From Sphingobacterium spiritivorum (lineage in GTDB: Bacteria > Bacteroidota > Bacteroidia > Sphingobacteriales > Sphingobacteriaceae), in the NCBI RefSeq assembly GCF_016724845.1, contig NZ_CP068082.1, forward strand, positions 3,410,001 to 3,474,000: DNA of 64,000 nucleotides. Direction: 5' to 3'. Both the position numbers and the translations under genes were made by a program. This document shows, piece after piece, positions 16,596-26,200 of this stretch; the stretch's first letter is position 1; each line of letters begins with the position of its first letter. Below the pieces are notes generated by a model that saw nothing but the letters and a program-made list of their open reading frames with translations, was not told the DNA's origin and made no database searches.

Positions 16596-19340
16596 TTATT
16601 TTTTTAATTCGAATGCTTTATTAATAATGGAAGCCTGCTGGGCAGCGTGTTGTTTCATGTATCCTGTCGCTGTACTTCCGCTCTCTTCTCTTGCAATAAC
16701 AGTCAGATTGAGATCTGAACCATTGAATTTACGCAGATAGAATGGCCATGCTCCCATATTTTCGTTTTCTTCCTGTACCCAGATAAATTCTGCTTTTGCA
16801 TATTTCTTACGCAATGCAGCGATCTGATCAAAGGCAACAGGGAAGAGTTGTTCTATTCTAACAATCGCCACATCATTTCGTTTGTCTGCTTCTTGTTTTT
16901 CCAATAATTCGTAATAGATCTTACCTGAACAAAGGATGACACGTTTCACAGATTTCGCTGTTACGTTTGGATCGTCGATTACTTCCTGAAAAGCTCCTTC
17001 AGTGAAATCTTCTAATGTTGATACCGCTTTTGGATGACGAAGCAGACTTTTAGGTGTAGCTTCTACCAATGGTTTACGGAAGTCTCTATGCAACTGACGA
17101 CGCAACAGGTGGAAGTAGTTTGCCGGAGTAGTACAGTTCGCTACGATGATATTATTGTTGGCACACAGCTCCAGATAACGTTCAATACGTGCTGAAGAGT
17201 GTTCAGGACCCTGTCCCTCATAACCGTGAGGTAATAACATAATAAGGCCATTAGAACGTCTCCATTTTGTCTCTGCACTGGAAATATACTGGTCAAAGAT
17301 AATCTGAGCACCATTTGCAAAATCACCGAACTGTGCTTCCCAGATGGTCAGTGAATGTGGATTGACAGAAGCATATCCATACTCAAATCCTAATACGCCG
17401 TATTCTGAAAGGTGTGAGTTGTAGATGTTGAATTTGTCACCACCTTCAATATTTGCTAAAGGCACATATTTTTCTTCTGAATCTTCCAATGTGACTACGG
17501 CATGGCGGTGCGAGAATGTACCACGTTGTACGTCCTGACCCGAAATACGGACACGGTTTCCTTCATTCAGAAGTGTAGCATAGGCCATCAGTTCTCCCAT
17601 TGCCCAATCATAATTGTTGTTTTCAATCATTTTCAGACGATCTTCAAACACTTTTGTGATTTTACGGAAGAATTTTTTATCGGATGGAAGTGTACTGATT
17701 TGTTTGGCAAGTTCCAGAAATTTCTTCTTGTCTACTTTTGTATTTGCAACTTTAAAGATATCATTGGCCTTTGCCTGACGAAGTCCTTTCCATGCTCCTG
17801 AGAACATCGGCGTTTCATCATTTAATTTTTGAGATTCCTTAGCTTCATCCAGACGACTCTGTAGCAGGCTGCGGAATTCTTTTTCCATTTCTTTTGCCAG
17901 ATTGGCATCAACACTGCCCTGATCCAGTAATTTTTGTGCATAGATCTCACGCGGATTGGCGTGTTTTTCTATCGCTTTATAAAGCAGAGGTTGTGTAAAT
18001 TTAGGCTCATCAGCTTCGTTATGACCGAATCTTCTGTAGCACAACAGATCTATAAATACATCTGTTTTATATTTTTGACGGTATTCTACTGCCAGATTGA
18101 TAGCGTATACCAATGCTTCTACATCATCTCCGTTCACATGGAATACAGGAGATAATGTTACTTTAGCAATATCTGTACAATATGTTGATGAACGTGCATC
18201 TTTAAAGTTGGTGGTAAAACCTACCTGGTTGTTGATGACAATGTGGATCGTTCCTCCGGTTTTGTAACCATCCAGTTTGGACATCTGAATGACTTCATAT
18301 ACGATACCTTGTCCCGCTACAGCTGCATCTCCATGAATCATAATCGGAGCGATCTTAGATGAATCACCTTCATATTTCATATCGATCTTGGAGCGTACCA
18401 TACCTTCGATGATAGCATCTACTGTTTCTAAGTGAGAAGGGTTAGGAGCAAGACTTAAGTGTACGGATTTACCGTCATCAGTTTTTACATCTGAGGAGAA
18501 TCCCAAGTGGTATTTTACATCACCTCCGAAGTGGATTTCAGGATCTTCCTCCAGCATCTTACCTTCGAATTCAGAGAAAATCGTTTTGTACGATTTACCC
18601 ATGATATTGGCAAGTACATTCAGACGGCCACGGTGAGCCATACCCAATACAAATTCCTGTATTCCGATTTCTGAACCTTTTTCAATGATAGAATCCAGTG
18701 CAGGGATGAGACTCTCTGCTCCTTCAAGAGAAAAGCGTTTCTGACCCAAAAATTTGGTTCCCAGAAAGTTCTCGAAAATTACAGCTTCATTTAATTTTTT
18801 AAGGATACGTTTTTTCTTATCCAAAGAGAAGTTTGGCGTACTGCGTTCCACTTCCATTTTATCCTGAAGAAATTTGATTTTCTCCGGGTTACGGATATAA
18901 CGAAATTCGGCACCGATAGAGCGACAGTATGTGTCTTCAATCAGCTGGCGGATATCCCTGAGTTTGGCAGGGCCTAGACCTACTTCTACACCGGCATTGA
19001 ATACAGTATCCATGTCAGCCTCTGAGAGACCGAATGTTTCTAATTCTTTACCTGGAAAATATTTACGACGTTCACGGACAGGATTAGTTTCGGTAAACAG
19101 GTGACCACGATCTCTGTAGCCGTTGATCATGTTCAATACATTGATTTCTTTTAAGAAATGTTCCGGTGCAGCACCTGCTTCTCCTGAGATACCTGCTTTT
19201 TCTTCTGTCAATCCAAAATCAAATCCTTCAAAAAACTTTTGCCAACCGAAATCAACGGATTGCGGATCTTGTTTATAAGCTTGGTACAGACCGTCAATAT
19301 AGCTTGAATCGGCGTTGCTCAAATATGTTAAATTGTCCAT
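16596..19340 (-). CDS. sucA: 2-Oxoglutarate dehydrogenase E1 component
   Basis: A 914-residue thiamine-diphosphate decarboxylase. The N-terminal helix starts MDNLTYLSNADSSYIDGLY and is followed by the ThDP-binding core, with HGDAAVAGQGIVYEV, the 'GHNEADEP' segment and FSHRHAV towards the transketolase-like C-terminal half. The start at 19340 gives the usual E1 N-terminus. It decarboxylates 2-oxoglutarate and reductively succinylates the SucB lipoyl group. It is first in the sucA-sucB transcription unit, with a -7 box 26 bp upstream. Confidence 0.96.
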   Translation of the reverse strand: MDNLTYLSNADSSYIDGLYQAYKQDPQSVDFGWQKFFEGFDFGLTEEKAGISGEAGAAPEHFLKEINVLNMINGYRDRGHLFTETNPVRERRKYFPGKELETFGLSEADMDTVFNAGVEVGLGPAKLRDIRQLIEDTYCRSIGAEFRYIRNPEKIKFLQDKMEVERSTPNFSLDKKKRILKKLNEAVIFENFLGTKFLGQKRFSLEGAESLIPALDSIIEKGSEIGIQEFVLGMAHRGRLNVLANIMGKSYKTIFSEFEGKMLEEDPEIHFGGDVKYHLGFSSDVKTDDGKSVHLSLAPNPSHLETVDAIIEGMVRSKIDMKYEGDSSKIAPIMIHGDAAVAGQGIVYEVIQMSKLDGYKTGGTIHIVINNQVGFTTNFKDARSSTYCTDIAKVTLSPVFHVNGDDVEALVYAINLAVEYRQKYKTDVFIDLLCYRRFGHNEADEPKFTQPLLYKAIEKHANPREIYAQKLLDQGSVDANLAKEMEKEFRSLLQSRLDEAKESQKLNDETPMFSGAWKGLRQAKANDIFKVANTKVDKKKFLELAKQISTLPSDKKFFRKITKVFEDRLKMIENNNYDWAMGELMAYATLLNEGNRVRISGQDVQRGTFSHRHAVVTLEDSEEKYVPLANIEGGDKFNIYNSHLSEYGVLGFEYGYASVNPHSLTIWEAQFGDFANGAQIIFDQYISSAETKWRRSNGLIMLLPHGYEGQGPEHSSARIERYLELCANNNIIVANCTTPANYFHLLRRQLHRDFRKPLVEATPKSLLRHPKAVSTLEDFTEGAFQEVIDDPNVTAKSVKRVILCSGKIYYELLEKQEADKRNDVAIVRIEQLFPVAFDQIAALRKKYAKAEFIWVQEENENMGAWPFYLRKFNGSDLNLTVIAREESGSTATGYMKQHAAQQASIINKAFELKK

Positions 19341-19366
19341 TTAGAAACGTAAAAGTATAATTTCGC

Positions 19367-19374
19367 CAAAGTTA
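19367..19374 (-). promoter_or_regulatory. Putative -7 box of sucAB
   Basis: TAACTTTG on the minus strand fits TAnnTTTG and lies 26 bp upstream of the sucA ATG. No -33 TTG is evident at the expected distance. Confidence 0.4.
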
Positions 19375-19544
19375 GGAATTATAAAAGAGTTTTGGCTAAT
19401 CATTTGTCAGAAAATAGTATGTTTTTAAAGTTCATAATGAGAGTATTGACCTTTTCAACGCATGTTTTCGAAAAACCGTATTGCTCAGGTCAAATACTTT
19501 TTAAATATGTCGGTTTTGGCTCTTAGAGCTGTTCGATTATTTAT

Positions 19545-20822
19545 TTAAGCCACAATATTTTGGTCAAAGAGGGGTATTTCCAGTCCGTTCGGATAACTAT
19601 TCTTCATTTGAACTTCCCAGGATGCCGGAGTATTGTTTTTAATACTCGTTCCTACACCTGCATAATGCGCCCAATATCCGTATGTGGTAGCAGGAGCATA
19701 GTCTATGAGAATATCTTCAAAATAGGATGCGCCTTTTCTCCAGTCTCCCTGATATTCCTGAACAAAAAACAGGCTGACTATTTTTTTAAGGTCTGATGGC
19801 AGATTGCCCGTCTGTGACAGGAATTGCATCGCCTTATCTATAAATACATGGCCTGTCTGTCCGGATTGCCACTTTTTCAAATCTTCAGGGTTGGTATCGG
19901 TATTTGAATATTCATTCTTGCCTGTTCCGTTTTTCTTAAAGAATACATTAGGATATTTTTTAAGCATAAAACGGAAGTAGTCTCTCCACAGTAGCTGTGC
20001 AGTCAATTTTTCTGTTCTTTTTTTATTCAGGACAAGTTTTGCATCTTTTATTTTATGATAAAGATAGATCGGGGATAGTGCACCTGCAGCAATGTAAGGT
20101 GACAGCATCATATAGTCCAACTGCTCATTGAATTGTCCTGATAGTACTTCTTCAACTTTTTTGAGGGCTTCATCTTCCCCTCCGCGCAGATGGATAGGGT
20201 TATTATTTGCAGTTTGTATTTCCTCGGCCGTATATCCCAGTTCCTCCAGTGTCGGTATAGTCGTTTTTTCCAGATGAGGGTGCGTTACCATTACTTCCGG
20301 AGTCGGGAAGGGTTGCCTTACTGTACTTTCTCTTTCTATTTTCTTTTTGAATACCATGAAATCATTGGGAATATCACGGATAGGAAAAGGAAGGTCTTCT
20401 TTATGGTATAAGGTGTGTCCGATAAAATGTTTTAGATTGATCTTGAGTTTCCAGAGTGCGGTTTCTACGTTTTCAGAAATTATGGTTTCGCGTGATGCGA
20501 CCTCTCGATGATGAAAAACTTCATTGACTTCGTATTTGGCTGCGAGTCTGGGGATGATTTCTTCAGGATAGCCAACAAAGCTCATTAAATCACAACCCAT
20601 CGCCGCAAATTTTTCCTTCAACTCTCTTACTGCATCCAGGATAAAGCGTGCTCTGTGAACCCCTGTCTTGCGATGACCGCTGGATTTTTTGGAAAAATAA
20701 CGGGGATCAAAGCAATAAACAGGAATAATAATAGGACTTTTACTGACTGTTTCAAAAAGAATCTCATTGTCATGAAAACGAAGGTCGTTTCTAAACCAAA
20801 TAAGAGTCACTTTACTTTCCAT
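19545..20822 (-). CDS. Cryptochrome DASH-like photolyase-family flavoprotein
   Basis: A 425-residue protein of the photolyase/cryptochrome family. The N-terminal alpha/beta domain opens WFRNDLRFHDNE. 'LYHKEDLPFPIRDIPNDF' near residue 150 is typical of cry-DASH. The FAD-binding helical domain follows from about 200. Two departures are visible. The usual Asn-containing FAD loop (MSNRGRQ in DASH proteins) reads LPSDLKK around 341-347, and the first Trp of the NWGNW segment is Tyr381, while Trp361 and Trp384 remain. Repair of UV lesions or light signalling is therefore uncertain. It stands alone with its own -7 box. Confidence 0.82.
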   Translation of the reverse strand: MESKVTLIWFRNDLRFHDNEILFETVSKSPIIIPVYCFDPRYFSKKSSGHRKTGVHRARFILDAVRELKEKFAAMGCDLMSFVGYPEEIIPRLAAKYEVNEVFHHREVASRETIISENVETALWKLKINLKHFIGHTLYHKEDLPFPIRDIPNDFMVFKKKIERESTVRQPFPTPEVMVTHPHLEKTTIPTLEELGYTAEEIQTANNNPIHLRGGEDEALKKVEEVLSGQFNEQLDYMMLSPYIAAGALSPIYLYHKIKDAKLVLNKKRTEKLTAQLLWRDYFRFMLKKYPNVFFKKNGTGKNEYSNTDTNPEDLKKWQSGQTGHVFIDKAMQFLSQTGNLPSDLKKIVSLFFVQEYQGDWRKGASYFEDILIDYAPATTYGYWAHYAGVGTSIKNNTPASWEVQMKNSYPNGLEIPLFDQNIVA

Positions 20823-20875
20823 AAAACTTTTCTTAAACGCTTCAACAAGTTATGTTGAATCTTTCTAAATAACTA

Positions 20876-20883
20876 CAAATATA
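20876..20883 (-). promoter_or_regulatory. Putative -7 box of the cryptochrome gene
   Basis: TATATTTG on the minus strand, 53 bp upstream of the ATG, matches TAnnTTTG. The -33 element is unclear. Confidence 0.4.
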
Positions 20884-21082
20884 CATTATTTATTAGGTTA
20901 TATATGCCAGTTTTAATTCAATTATGCTATAATTGACAATATTCGGACATTTTTTTTGTACGGGTAGTTTTTGAAGAAGTTTTGTAACATTTACAGTTTT
21001 CCTAAACATAAATAGCCTACGGATGTTCCTTCTTTAACAAAAACTGATTGAGGAACATTCAACTAAACAAATTCAAATCGGA

Positions 21083-21955
21083 ATGAAAGAAGTGCTGATA
21101 TGCGGATTGAACAATTATCTGGGAAAGAGAGCTGCTGCACATCTTGCTAACCAAGAGCTGCGTGTGACAGCTATAACCCGTAATACGGAACTCTTTTATT
21201 CCCGAACTCCTGAGCCGGTGACAGCACAATTGTATCCTGTAGACCTGATACGCAGAACGGGGGATTATGATCATTTCCAGATCAAACATCTGGATGCCGC
21301 CATTTATTTTGCTCAGGTACCGACCTTAAATGATCCTGTCAATATCAAACTGGAAATGGTAGCCCTGCGTAATTTTATAGAACTGGTCAGAAGGCAGAGT
21401 TGCTGGCGTATTACGTATGTAGCACGTCTGATGGACAAAAAGCATCTTCGTCCCATAATAGATCTTTTCAATGCACAACATATACAATATACAATTGTAT
21501 TGAATAACTGTGCGGTAGGACTGGGGTCTATGCTGGATAATATATTCAAAGTACTGGAGCAACAGAGAGTGGTGGCTTACGTCGGCCGGATTGCTAAAAT
21601 CCGCTTTCAGCCCATTGCCGCTTTAGACGTAATCCGTTGGTTGCAAAAAATGCTGAAAATGGATGTGTTTACAGATAAAGTGATAGAGCTTGGAGGACCT
21701 TCTGTTGTCAGCTTCCGTGACTTTTTTAATCTTTATGCACGCTTTAGTCCGGATCAGGCTCCTCCGCGAACGCTGATACTTCCCAAGCCTTTGGTCAAAG
21801 CGATATTTACAAAATTATATGATATCAACGGGGAAGATTTTGAGGAATTCAGGCAGGTTATCCGCTATGAGGATATTGTCGATAATCAGCATTGGCAGCA
21901 GTTGATGCCACTGGAACTCACTCCGCTGGAACAAGCGATCGAACAGGATTGCTAA
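21083..21955 (+). CDS. Atypical NAD(P)-binding (NmrA/extended SDR-like) protein
   Basis: A 290-residue protein resembling atypical short-chain dehydrogenases. It begins with a Rossmann strand and a degenerate glycine motif (EVLICGLNNYLGKRAA), in which the usual GxxGxxG has lost glycines. 'IYFAQVPTLNDP' and 'ITYVARLMDKKHLRP' correspond to strands 4 and 5, and 'VIELGGPSVVSFRDFFNLYA' is the typical substrate-domain segment of NmrA-like proteins. No Tyr-x3-Lys active site is visible, so it may bind cofactor for regulation rather than catalysis. It precedes the UbiD-family gene by 88 bp, which has its own -7 box. Function unknown. Confidence 0.65.
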   Translation: MKEVLICGLNNYLGKRAAAHLANQELRVTAITRNTELFYSRTPEPVTAQLYPVDLIRRTGDYDHFQIKHLDAAIYFAQVPTLNDPVNIKLEMVALRNFIELVRRQSCWRITYVARLMDKKHLRPIIDLFNAQHIQYTIVLNNCAVGLGSMLDNIFKVLEQQRVVAYVGRIAKIRFQPIAALDVIRWLQKMLKMDVFTDKVIELGGPSVVSFRDFFNLYARFSPDQAPPRTLILPKPLVKAIFTKLYDINGEDFEEFRQVIRYEDIVDNQHWQQLMPLELTPLEQAIEQDC

Positions 21956-22013
21956 GCTGTCACTGTTATTTTGATAATTCTGTCGAAATAAGCCTTTACT
22001 TGGTATATTCTGT

Positions 22014-22021
22014 TATTTTTG
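22014..22021 (+). promoter_or_regulatory. Putative -7 box of the UbiD-family gene
   Basis: TATTTTTG, 22 bp upstream of the ATG at 22044, fits TAnnTTTG. No correctly spaced -33 TTG was found. Confidence 0.4.
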
Positions 22022-22043
22022 TAATCTTCAAGATACGACAGTT

Positions 22044-23882
22044 ATGGGATATAAAAGTTTAGCGGAATGCGTGCTGGATCTGGAAAGACATGGCCACCTG
22101 ATACGAATAAAAGAAGAAGTCGATCCTCATCTGGAGATGGCAGCTATTCACATGCGTGTGTTTGACAAGGAAGGACCGGCCTTATTTTTTGAACGGATAA
22201 AGGGCTCTGAATTTCCGGCTGTTTCTAATCTTTTCGGTACACTGGAACGCTCAAAGTTTATGTTCAGGGATTCTTTGGATCACCTCAAAAAACTTGTGGA
22301 CGTCAAAATGAATCCTGCTGCTGTACTTAAAAATCCTTTTCAATATGTAGGTTCCTCCATGACTGCACTGGGTGCTCTCCCCTGGAAACGCAAGAGCGGA
22401 GCTCCGATTCTGTTTGGTAAAACGCAGATCAGCAAGTTACCACAAATAGTGAACTGGCCAATGGATGGAGGTGCTTTTGTGACGATGCCTCAGGTATATA
22501 CCGAAGATGTAAGCAAACCCGGTATTATGAATGCTAATCTGGGTATGTATCGCATACAATTATCCGGTAATGAGTATATACCAGACAGGGAGATTGGATT
22601 GCATTACCAGTTGCACAGGGGAATAGGCGTACATCAGACCAAGGCAAATGAGCTGGGGATACCTCTGAAAGTAAGTATTTTTGTAGGCGGACCTCCTTCT
22701 CATCCATTATCTGCCGTAATGCCGCTTCCAGAAGGATTGTCTGAGATGATTTTTGCCGGTGCTTTGGGTAACAGAAGATTCCGATATTTCTATGATGAAG
22801 AAGGCTTTTGTATCTCTGCTGATGCTGATTTTGTCATCACCGGTACTGTATATCCTAATGAAAACAAACCTGAAGGTCCGTTCGGGGATCACATTGGTTA
22901 TTATAGTCTGACACATCCTTTTCCGTTGATGCGTGTACATAATGTATACCACAAGAAAGATCCGATCTGGTCGTTTACTGTGGTAGGGCGACCTCCGCAG
23001 GAAGATACAAGTTTCGGAGCTTTGATCCATGAGATCACCGGTTCTGCAATTCCGCAGGAGATCAATGGATTGCATGCGGTGAATGCTGTGGATCCGGCAG
23101 GGGTACATCCTTTGCTGTTTGCTATAGGTTCCGAGCGGTATACACCTTACCAGCAAGTGGATCGCCCGCAGGAAATCCTTACTATTGCTAATCAGATTTT
23201 GGGAAAGAATCAATTGAGCCTTGCTAAATATCTTTTTATTTCTGCTTATGAAGATAATCCGAAGCTAGATATCCATAATATCCCTCAGTTTTTCGGACAT
23301 ATATTAGAGCGTATAGACCTTACACGTGATATTCATTTTCAGACGAATACGACGATTGATACGCTGGATTATTCGGGAGATGGGCTGAATGCGGGGTCTA
23401 AAGTGGTATTTGCCGCTGCCGGCACAAAGAAAAGAACGCTGGCTACTGAGCTTCCTGCCGGATTTGAGCTGGCAAGACCTTTTCAACATGCACGTATGGC
23501 GATACCGGGAGTGCTGATGGTGGAAGGAAATGCATTTACAAATTATGAACAGGAGCAATCCGTTATAGAGGAATGGTGTAATCAGGTCGCTCATCTGGAC
23601 TGGACTGGTATACCGATGATCGTGTTGACAGATGATGCCGGCTTCGCTGCAGAGACAGTCAATAACTTTGTGTGGGTAACTTTCACAAGGAGCAATCCTG
23701 CATATGATATTTACGGTATCCGCAGTTTTACCAGATTCAAGCATTGGGGCTGTGAAGGTCCGTTTATTATTGACGCCCGCAGTAAACCTCATCATGCTCC
23801 TGCACTGATCAAGGATGAAGCGGTAGAACGCAGAGTCGATGCACTGGGTGAAAAGGGGGGATCGCTGTACAGTATTATTTAA
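22044..23882 (+). CDS. UbiD-family prenyl-FMN decarboxylase (menaquinone-type)
   Basis: A 612-residue member of the UbiD (de)carboxylase family, which uses prenylated FMN made by a UbiX partner. Family segments are visible: 'GIGVHQTKANELG', 'VGGPPSHPLSAV' and the catalytic-Glu region PEGPFGDHIGYYS near residues 275-290. The length exceeds E. coli UbiD (about 500) because of a C-terminal extension, as in the 'menaquinone biosynthesis decarboxylase' subgroup. A role in quinone synthesis is plausible given menG 18 kb away, but no UbiX is seen here and other aromatic acids are possible. The downstream activator gene starts 48 bp later. Confidence 0.85.
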   Translation: MGYKSLAECVLDLERHGHLIRIKEEVDPHLEMAAIHMRVFDKEGPALFFERIKGSEFPAVSNLFGTLERSKFMFRDSLDHLKKLVDVKMNPAAVLKNPFQYVGSSMTALGALPWKRKSGAPILFGKTQISKLPQIVNWPMDGGAFVTMPQVYTEDVSKPGIMNANLGMYRIQLSGNEYIPDREIGLHYQLHRGIGVHQTKANELGIPLKVSIFVGGPPSHPLSAVMPLPEGLSEMIFAGALGNRRFRYFYDEEGFCISADADFVITGTVYPNENKPEGPFGDHIGYYSLTHPFPLMRVHNVYHKKDPIWSFTVVGRPPQEDTSFGALIHEITGSAIPQEINGLHAVNAVDPAGVHPLLFAIGSERYTPYQQVDRPQEILTIANQILGKNQLSLAKYLFISAYEDNPKLDIHNIPQFFGHILERIDLTRDIHFQTNTTIDTLDYSGDGLNAGSKVVFAAAGTKKRTLATELPAGFELARPFQHARMAIPGVLMVEGNAFTNYEQEQSVIEEWCNQVAHLDWTGIPMIVLTDDAGFAAETVNNFVWVTFTRSNPAYDIYGIRSFTRFKHWGCEGPFIIDARSKPHHAPALIKDEAVERRVDALGEKGGSLYSII

Positions 23883-23930
23883 ATTGGAGATATCTGTTAA
23901 GGATATGGAAAACATTAAAATTTAAGAATT

Positions 23931-25277
23931 GTGAAACGTGTACTCTTAATCGATGACGAGCATAAATTACGGACACTGCTTGCCCGTATTATAGGGCTTG
24001 AAGGTGAAGGCTATGAGGTGACTGAGGTGGATAGTCTCAAACCTGCACTCAAACAACTGAATAAAACAGATTATGATGTGGTGCTGTGCGATGTCAAATT
24101 GCCGGATGGGGATGGCGTAAGTTTTATTCCGCAGATCAAAGCCGTTCAGCCATTTGCAGAGGTAATTCTGCTGACTGCATATGGTAATATCCCCGATGGG
24201 GTGAAAGCGATCAAAAACGGTGCATTTGATTATATTACTAAAGGGGATGATAATCACCGGATCATTCCTTTGCTGAATAAGGCATATGATAAGGCGTCTC
24301 TGGCAAAACGTGTTCGTCAACTGGAGCTTAAGATTGAGAAGAAGTATTCTTTTGAAAGTATTATCGGTAAATCCAAAGCTGTATTACAGGCGGTGTCTTT
24401 AGGAAAGAAAGTAGCTCCTATGGACACGACGGTCTTGCTGCTGGGAGAGACCGGGACCGGAAAGGAAGTATTTGCGCAGGCTATCCATTATGAGAGCAAC
24501 CGAAAGAACAAGCCTTTTGTAGCCATTAACTGTTCTGCATTTGGAAGAGAGATTCTGGAAAGCGAATTGTTTGGTCATAAAGAAGGATCTTTTACAGGTG
24601 CGACCAAAGATAAAAAGGGTCTTTTTGAAGAGGCAAATACCGGCACTATATTTCTGGATGAAATAGGAGAGATGTCTGTAGATTTACAGGCAAAGCTGTT
24701 GCGTGTGCTGGAATCCGGAGAGTTTTTGAAAGTCGGAGATACCAAACCTACACGTGTAGATGTGCGGATACTGGCTGCTACTAATCGTAATCTGGAAGAG
24801 GAGATTGCAAAAGAACATTTCCGAAGCGATCTTTACTATCGGCTGTCTGTATTTACGATTACGCTACCTCCTTTGCGGGAGCGACAAGAGGATATAGCAT
24901 TACTGGCGAAGTATTATATACAGATATATGCCCTTAAAGCCAATTTAAGTACGATGACGTGTACGCCGGATTACTTAGCAGGGCTAAAGAACTATTCGTG
25001 GAAAGGCAATATCAGAGAATTGAAAAATATTATCGAACGGAGTGTGATCGTATCAGATGGAAATGTGCTGGATATGACCTGTCTGCCGGATGAATTTAAT
25101 AGAATAGACAGACAGTTGCATCAACAATCGCCTTTCTCTATGGCATTGGCGGAGCAGGCACATATCCAAAAGGTATTACTCCATACACATGGAAATAAGG
25201 CTGAAGCTGCCCGGCTAATGGGAATCGGTATTGCTACGCTCTATCGTAAAATAGACGAGTATAAAATCAGTATATAG
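23931..25277 (+). CDS. NtrC-family sigma-54 response regulator (likely kdp activator)
   Basis: A 448-residue activator starting with GTG; no in-frame ATG precedes the receiver strand KRVLLIDDE. The receiver domain (1-120) has phospho-acceptor Asp54. The AAA+ domain carries Walker A GETGTGKE (172-179) and a sigma-54 loop GSFTGA (219-224; GAFTGA is usual). A Fis-type helix-turn-helix fills the last 40 residues. A strong terminator follows, so its message ends before kdp. Its likely partner is the histidine kinase at 33358 at the far end of the kdp cluster; no KdpE-type regulator is present. The pairing is inferred from position. Confidence 0.9.
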   Translation: MKRVLLIDDEHKLRTLLARIIGLEGEGYEVTEVDSLKPALKQLNKTDYDVVLCDVKLPDGDGVSFIPQIKAVQPFAEVILLTAYGNIPDGVKAIKNGAFDYITKGDDNHRIIPLLNKAYDKASLAKRVRQLELKIEKKYSFESIIGKSKAVLQAVSLGKKVAPMDTTVLLLGETGTGKEVFAQAIHYESNRKNKPFVAINCSAFGREILESELFGHKEGSFTGATKDKKGLFEEANTGTIFLDEIGEMSVDLQAKLLRVLESGEFLKVGDTKPTRVDVRILAATNRNLEEEIAKEHFRSDLYYRLSVFTITLPPLRERQEDIALLAKYYIQIYALKANLSTMTCTPDYLAGLKNYSWKGNIRELKNIIERSVIVSDGNVLDMTCLPDEFNRIDRQLHQQSPFSMALAEQAHIQKVLLHTHGNKAEAARLMGIGIATLYRKIDEYKISI

Positions 25278-25429
25278 GTGTAAACAGTGAATCTGTTCCG
25301 GAATACATAACCCATTTATGAAGCGTCTGTTGGGCTCTCAAATACTTACTGATCTGGGACAGTAATAACAGAAGATCAGCATACTTCCTGTAAAGAAAGA
25401 AATAAATTAACCCTTCCATTTTAATAATG

Positions 25430-25455
25430 AGCCTATCATTTTGATAGGCTTTTTT
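25430..25455 (+). terminator. Intrinsic terminator of the sigma-54 activator
   Basis: A perfect 9-bp stem AGCCTATCA/TGATAGGCT with a TTT loop is followed by a run of six T. Confidence 0.9.
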
Positions 25456-25523
25456 ATGTCTGAATTTTTGCTAAACCTCTTGTTTTTATTGATTTTCAGT
25501 TAGTTGTGTTTTTTATGATTCGA

Positions 25524-25541
25524 TTGGTCTCTCTTTTGGCA
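25524..25541 (+). promoter_or_regulatory. Possible sigma-54 (-24/-12) promoter of the kdp cluster
   Basis: TTGG at 25524-25527 and TTGG at 25536-25539 are separated by 8 nt, the spacing of TTGG-N8-TTGC. The -12 C is replaced by G, so the match is imperfect. An adjacent TGGCAT at 25537 is an alternative -24 half but lacks a well-placed -12 half. An NtrC-type activator gene next door makes the idea reasonable. Confidence 0.3.
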
Positions 25542-25586
25542 TGGGGGATTTCAAATCAGATAACATAAAATATAAATTTTATACCG

Positions 25587-25949
25587 ATGAAAATTATTCA
25601 CAAATCAGATCTGCTTCCTCTTATTTCGGCTGAGATCCCGGAAGTCAGTGAGGAAGTCAACAGACTTAGTTCGAGGGAGAATATCGCAGGTGCTATTCAG
25701 ATCGTAGTCACTTTTATGAAAGATATGCTTCAGCATCATAATCTGCCTCGTGTGCGCTGGAGCATGATGTTTATGGGATGGCTTTACGGGAGAAGTGATG
25801 CTGCAGTCAAAGAGATTATTGAAAATCTCTTTGTACGCTCATTCAATGGGATGAAGCGTATCTGTAATCCGCAGGAATGGCAATCGGTAGAGACTAAGAT
25901 CCCTTATTCATTGCGCTCAGTTTATATCCGTCAACTTTCATCATTATAA
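25587..25949 (+). CDS. Kdp-linked small protein A (unknown function)
   Basis: A 120-residue, mostly helical soluble protein without signal peptide. I do not recognise an enzymatic or binding motif. The segment around 'GWLYGRSDAAVKEIIENLF' and the ending 'IPYSLRSVYIRQL' recur in divergent form in the small protein at 26201, so the two are paralogues. It is the first gene of the cluster leading into kdpF-kdpA, 2 bp before the membrane protein gene. A regulatory or assembly role for the Kdp pump is inferred from position only. Confidence 0.7.
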   Translation: MKIIHKSDLLPLISAEIPEVSEEVNRLSSRENIAGAIQIVVTFMKDMLQHHNLPRVRWSMMFMGWLYGRSDAAVKEIIENLFVRSFNGMKRICNPQEWQSVETKIPYSLRSVYIRQLSSL

Positions 25950-25951
25950 TC

Positions 25952-26185
25952 ATGAAATCAGTATGTACTTATCAGGATAAGAGAAAGATTGTCGGCAGAT
26001 GGAGCAAGGTCAGACCCTTCCGCCTGTTGATCTATCTTTTTATTTACATAATCCTGATCGGTTCATCTTACAGATTTATGTATCAATATCTACACTTACC
26101 CATGCTTACAGTCTTATTAATTATAGCAGGCATTATATGTTTTGCGCTGTTCTATAAATCCATCAATTTTTTTGATAAAATCTAA
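25952..26185 (+). CDS. Kdp-linked two-helix membrane protein
   Basis: A 77-residue protein with a basic N-terminus (KRKIVGRWSKVRPFR) and two predicted transmembrane helices, roughly residues 24-44 and 50-70, joined by a short loop 'YQYLHLP'. No family is recognised. It is squeezed between two related small soluble proteins, 2 bp after the first and 15 bp before the second, and precedes kdpF. It could anchor those proteins or act as a small Kdp subunit; both ideas are inference. Confidence 0.65.
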   Translation: MKSVCTYQDKRKIVGRWSKVRPFRLLIYLFIYIILIGSSYRFMYQYLHLPMLTVLLIIAGIICFALFYKSINFFDKI

Positions 26186-26200
26186 TTATTCATTCGCGAT

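Larger units (their letters stand above)
25278..25586. other. Intergenic region between activator and kdp cluster
   Basis: This 309-bp stretch holds no credible gene. Its first 150 bp show nothing recognisable. A terminator at 25430-25455 and a possible -24/-12 promoter at 25524-25541 account for the rest. No TAnnTTTG box is seen before the first kdp-cluster gene. Confidence 0.7.
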
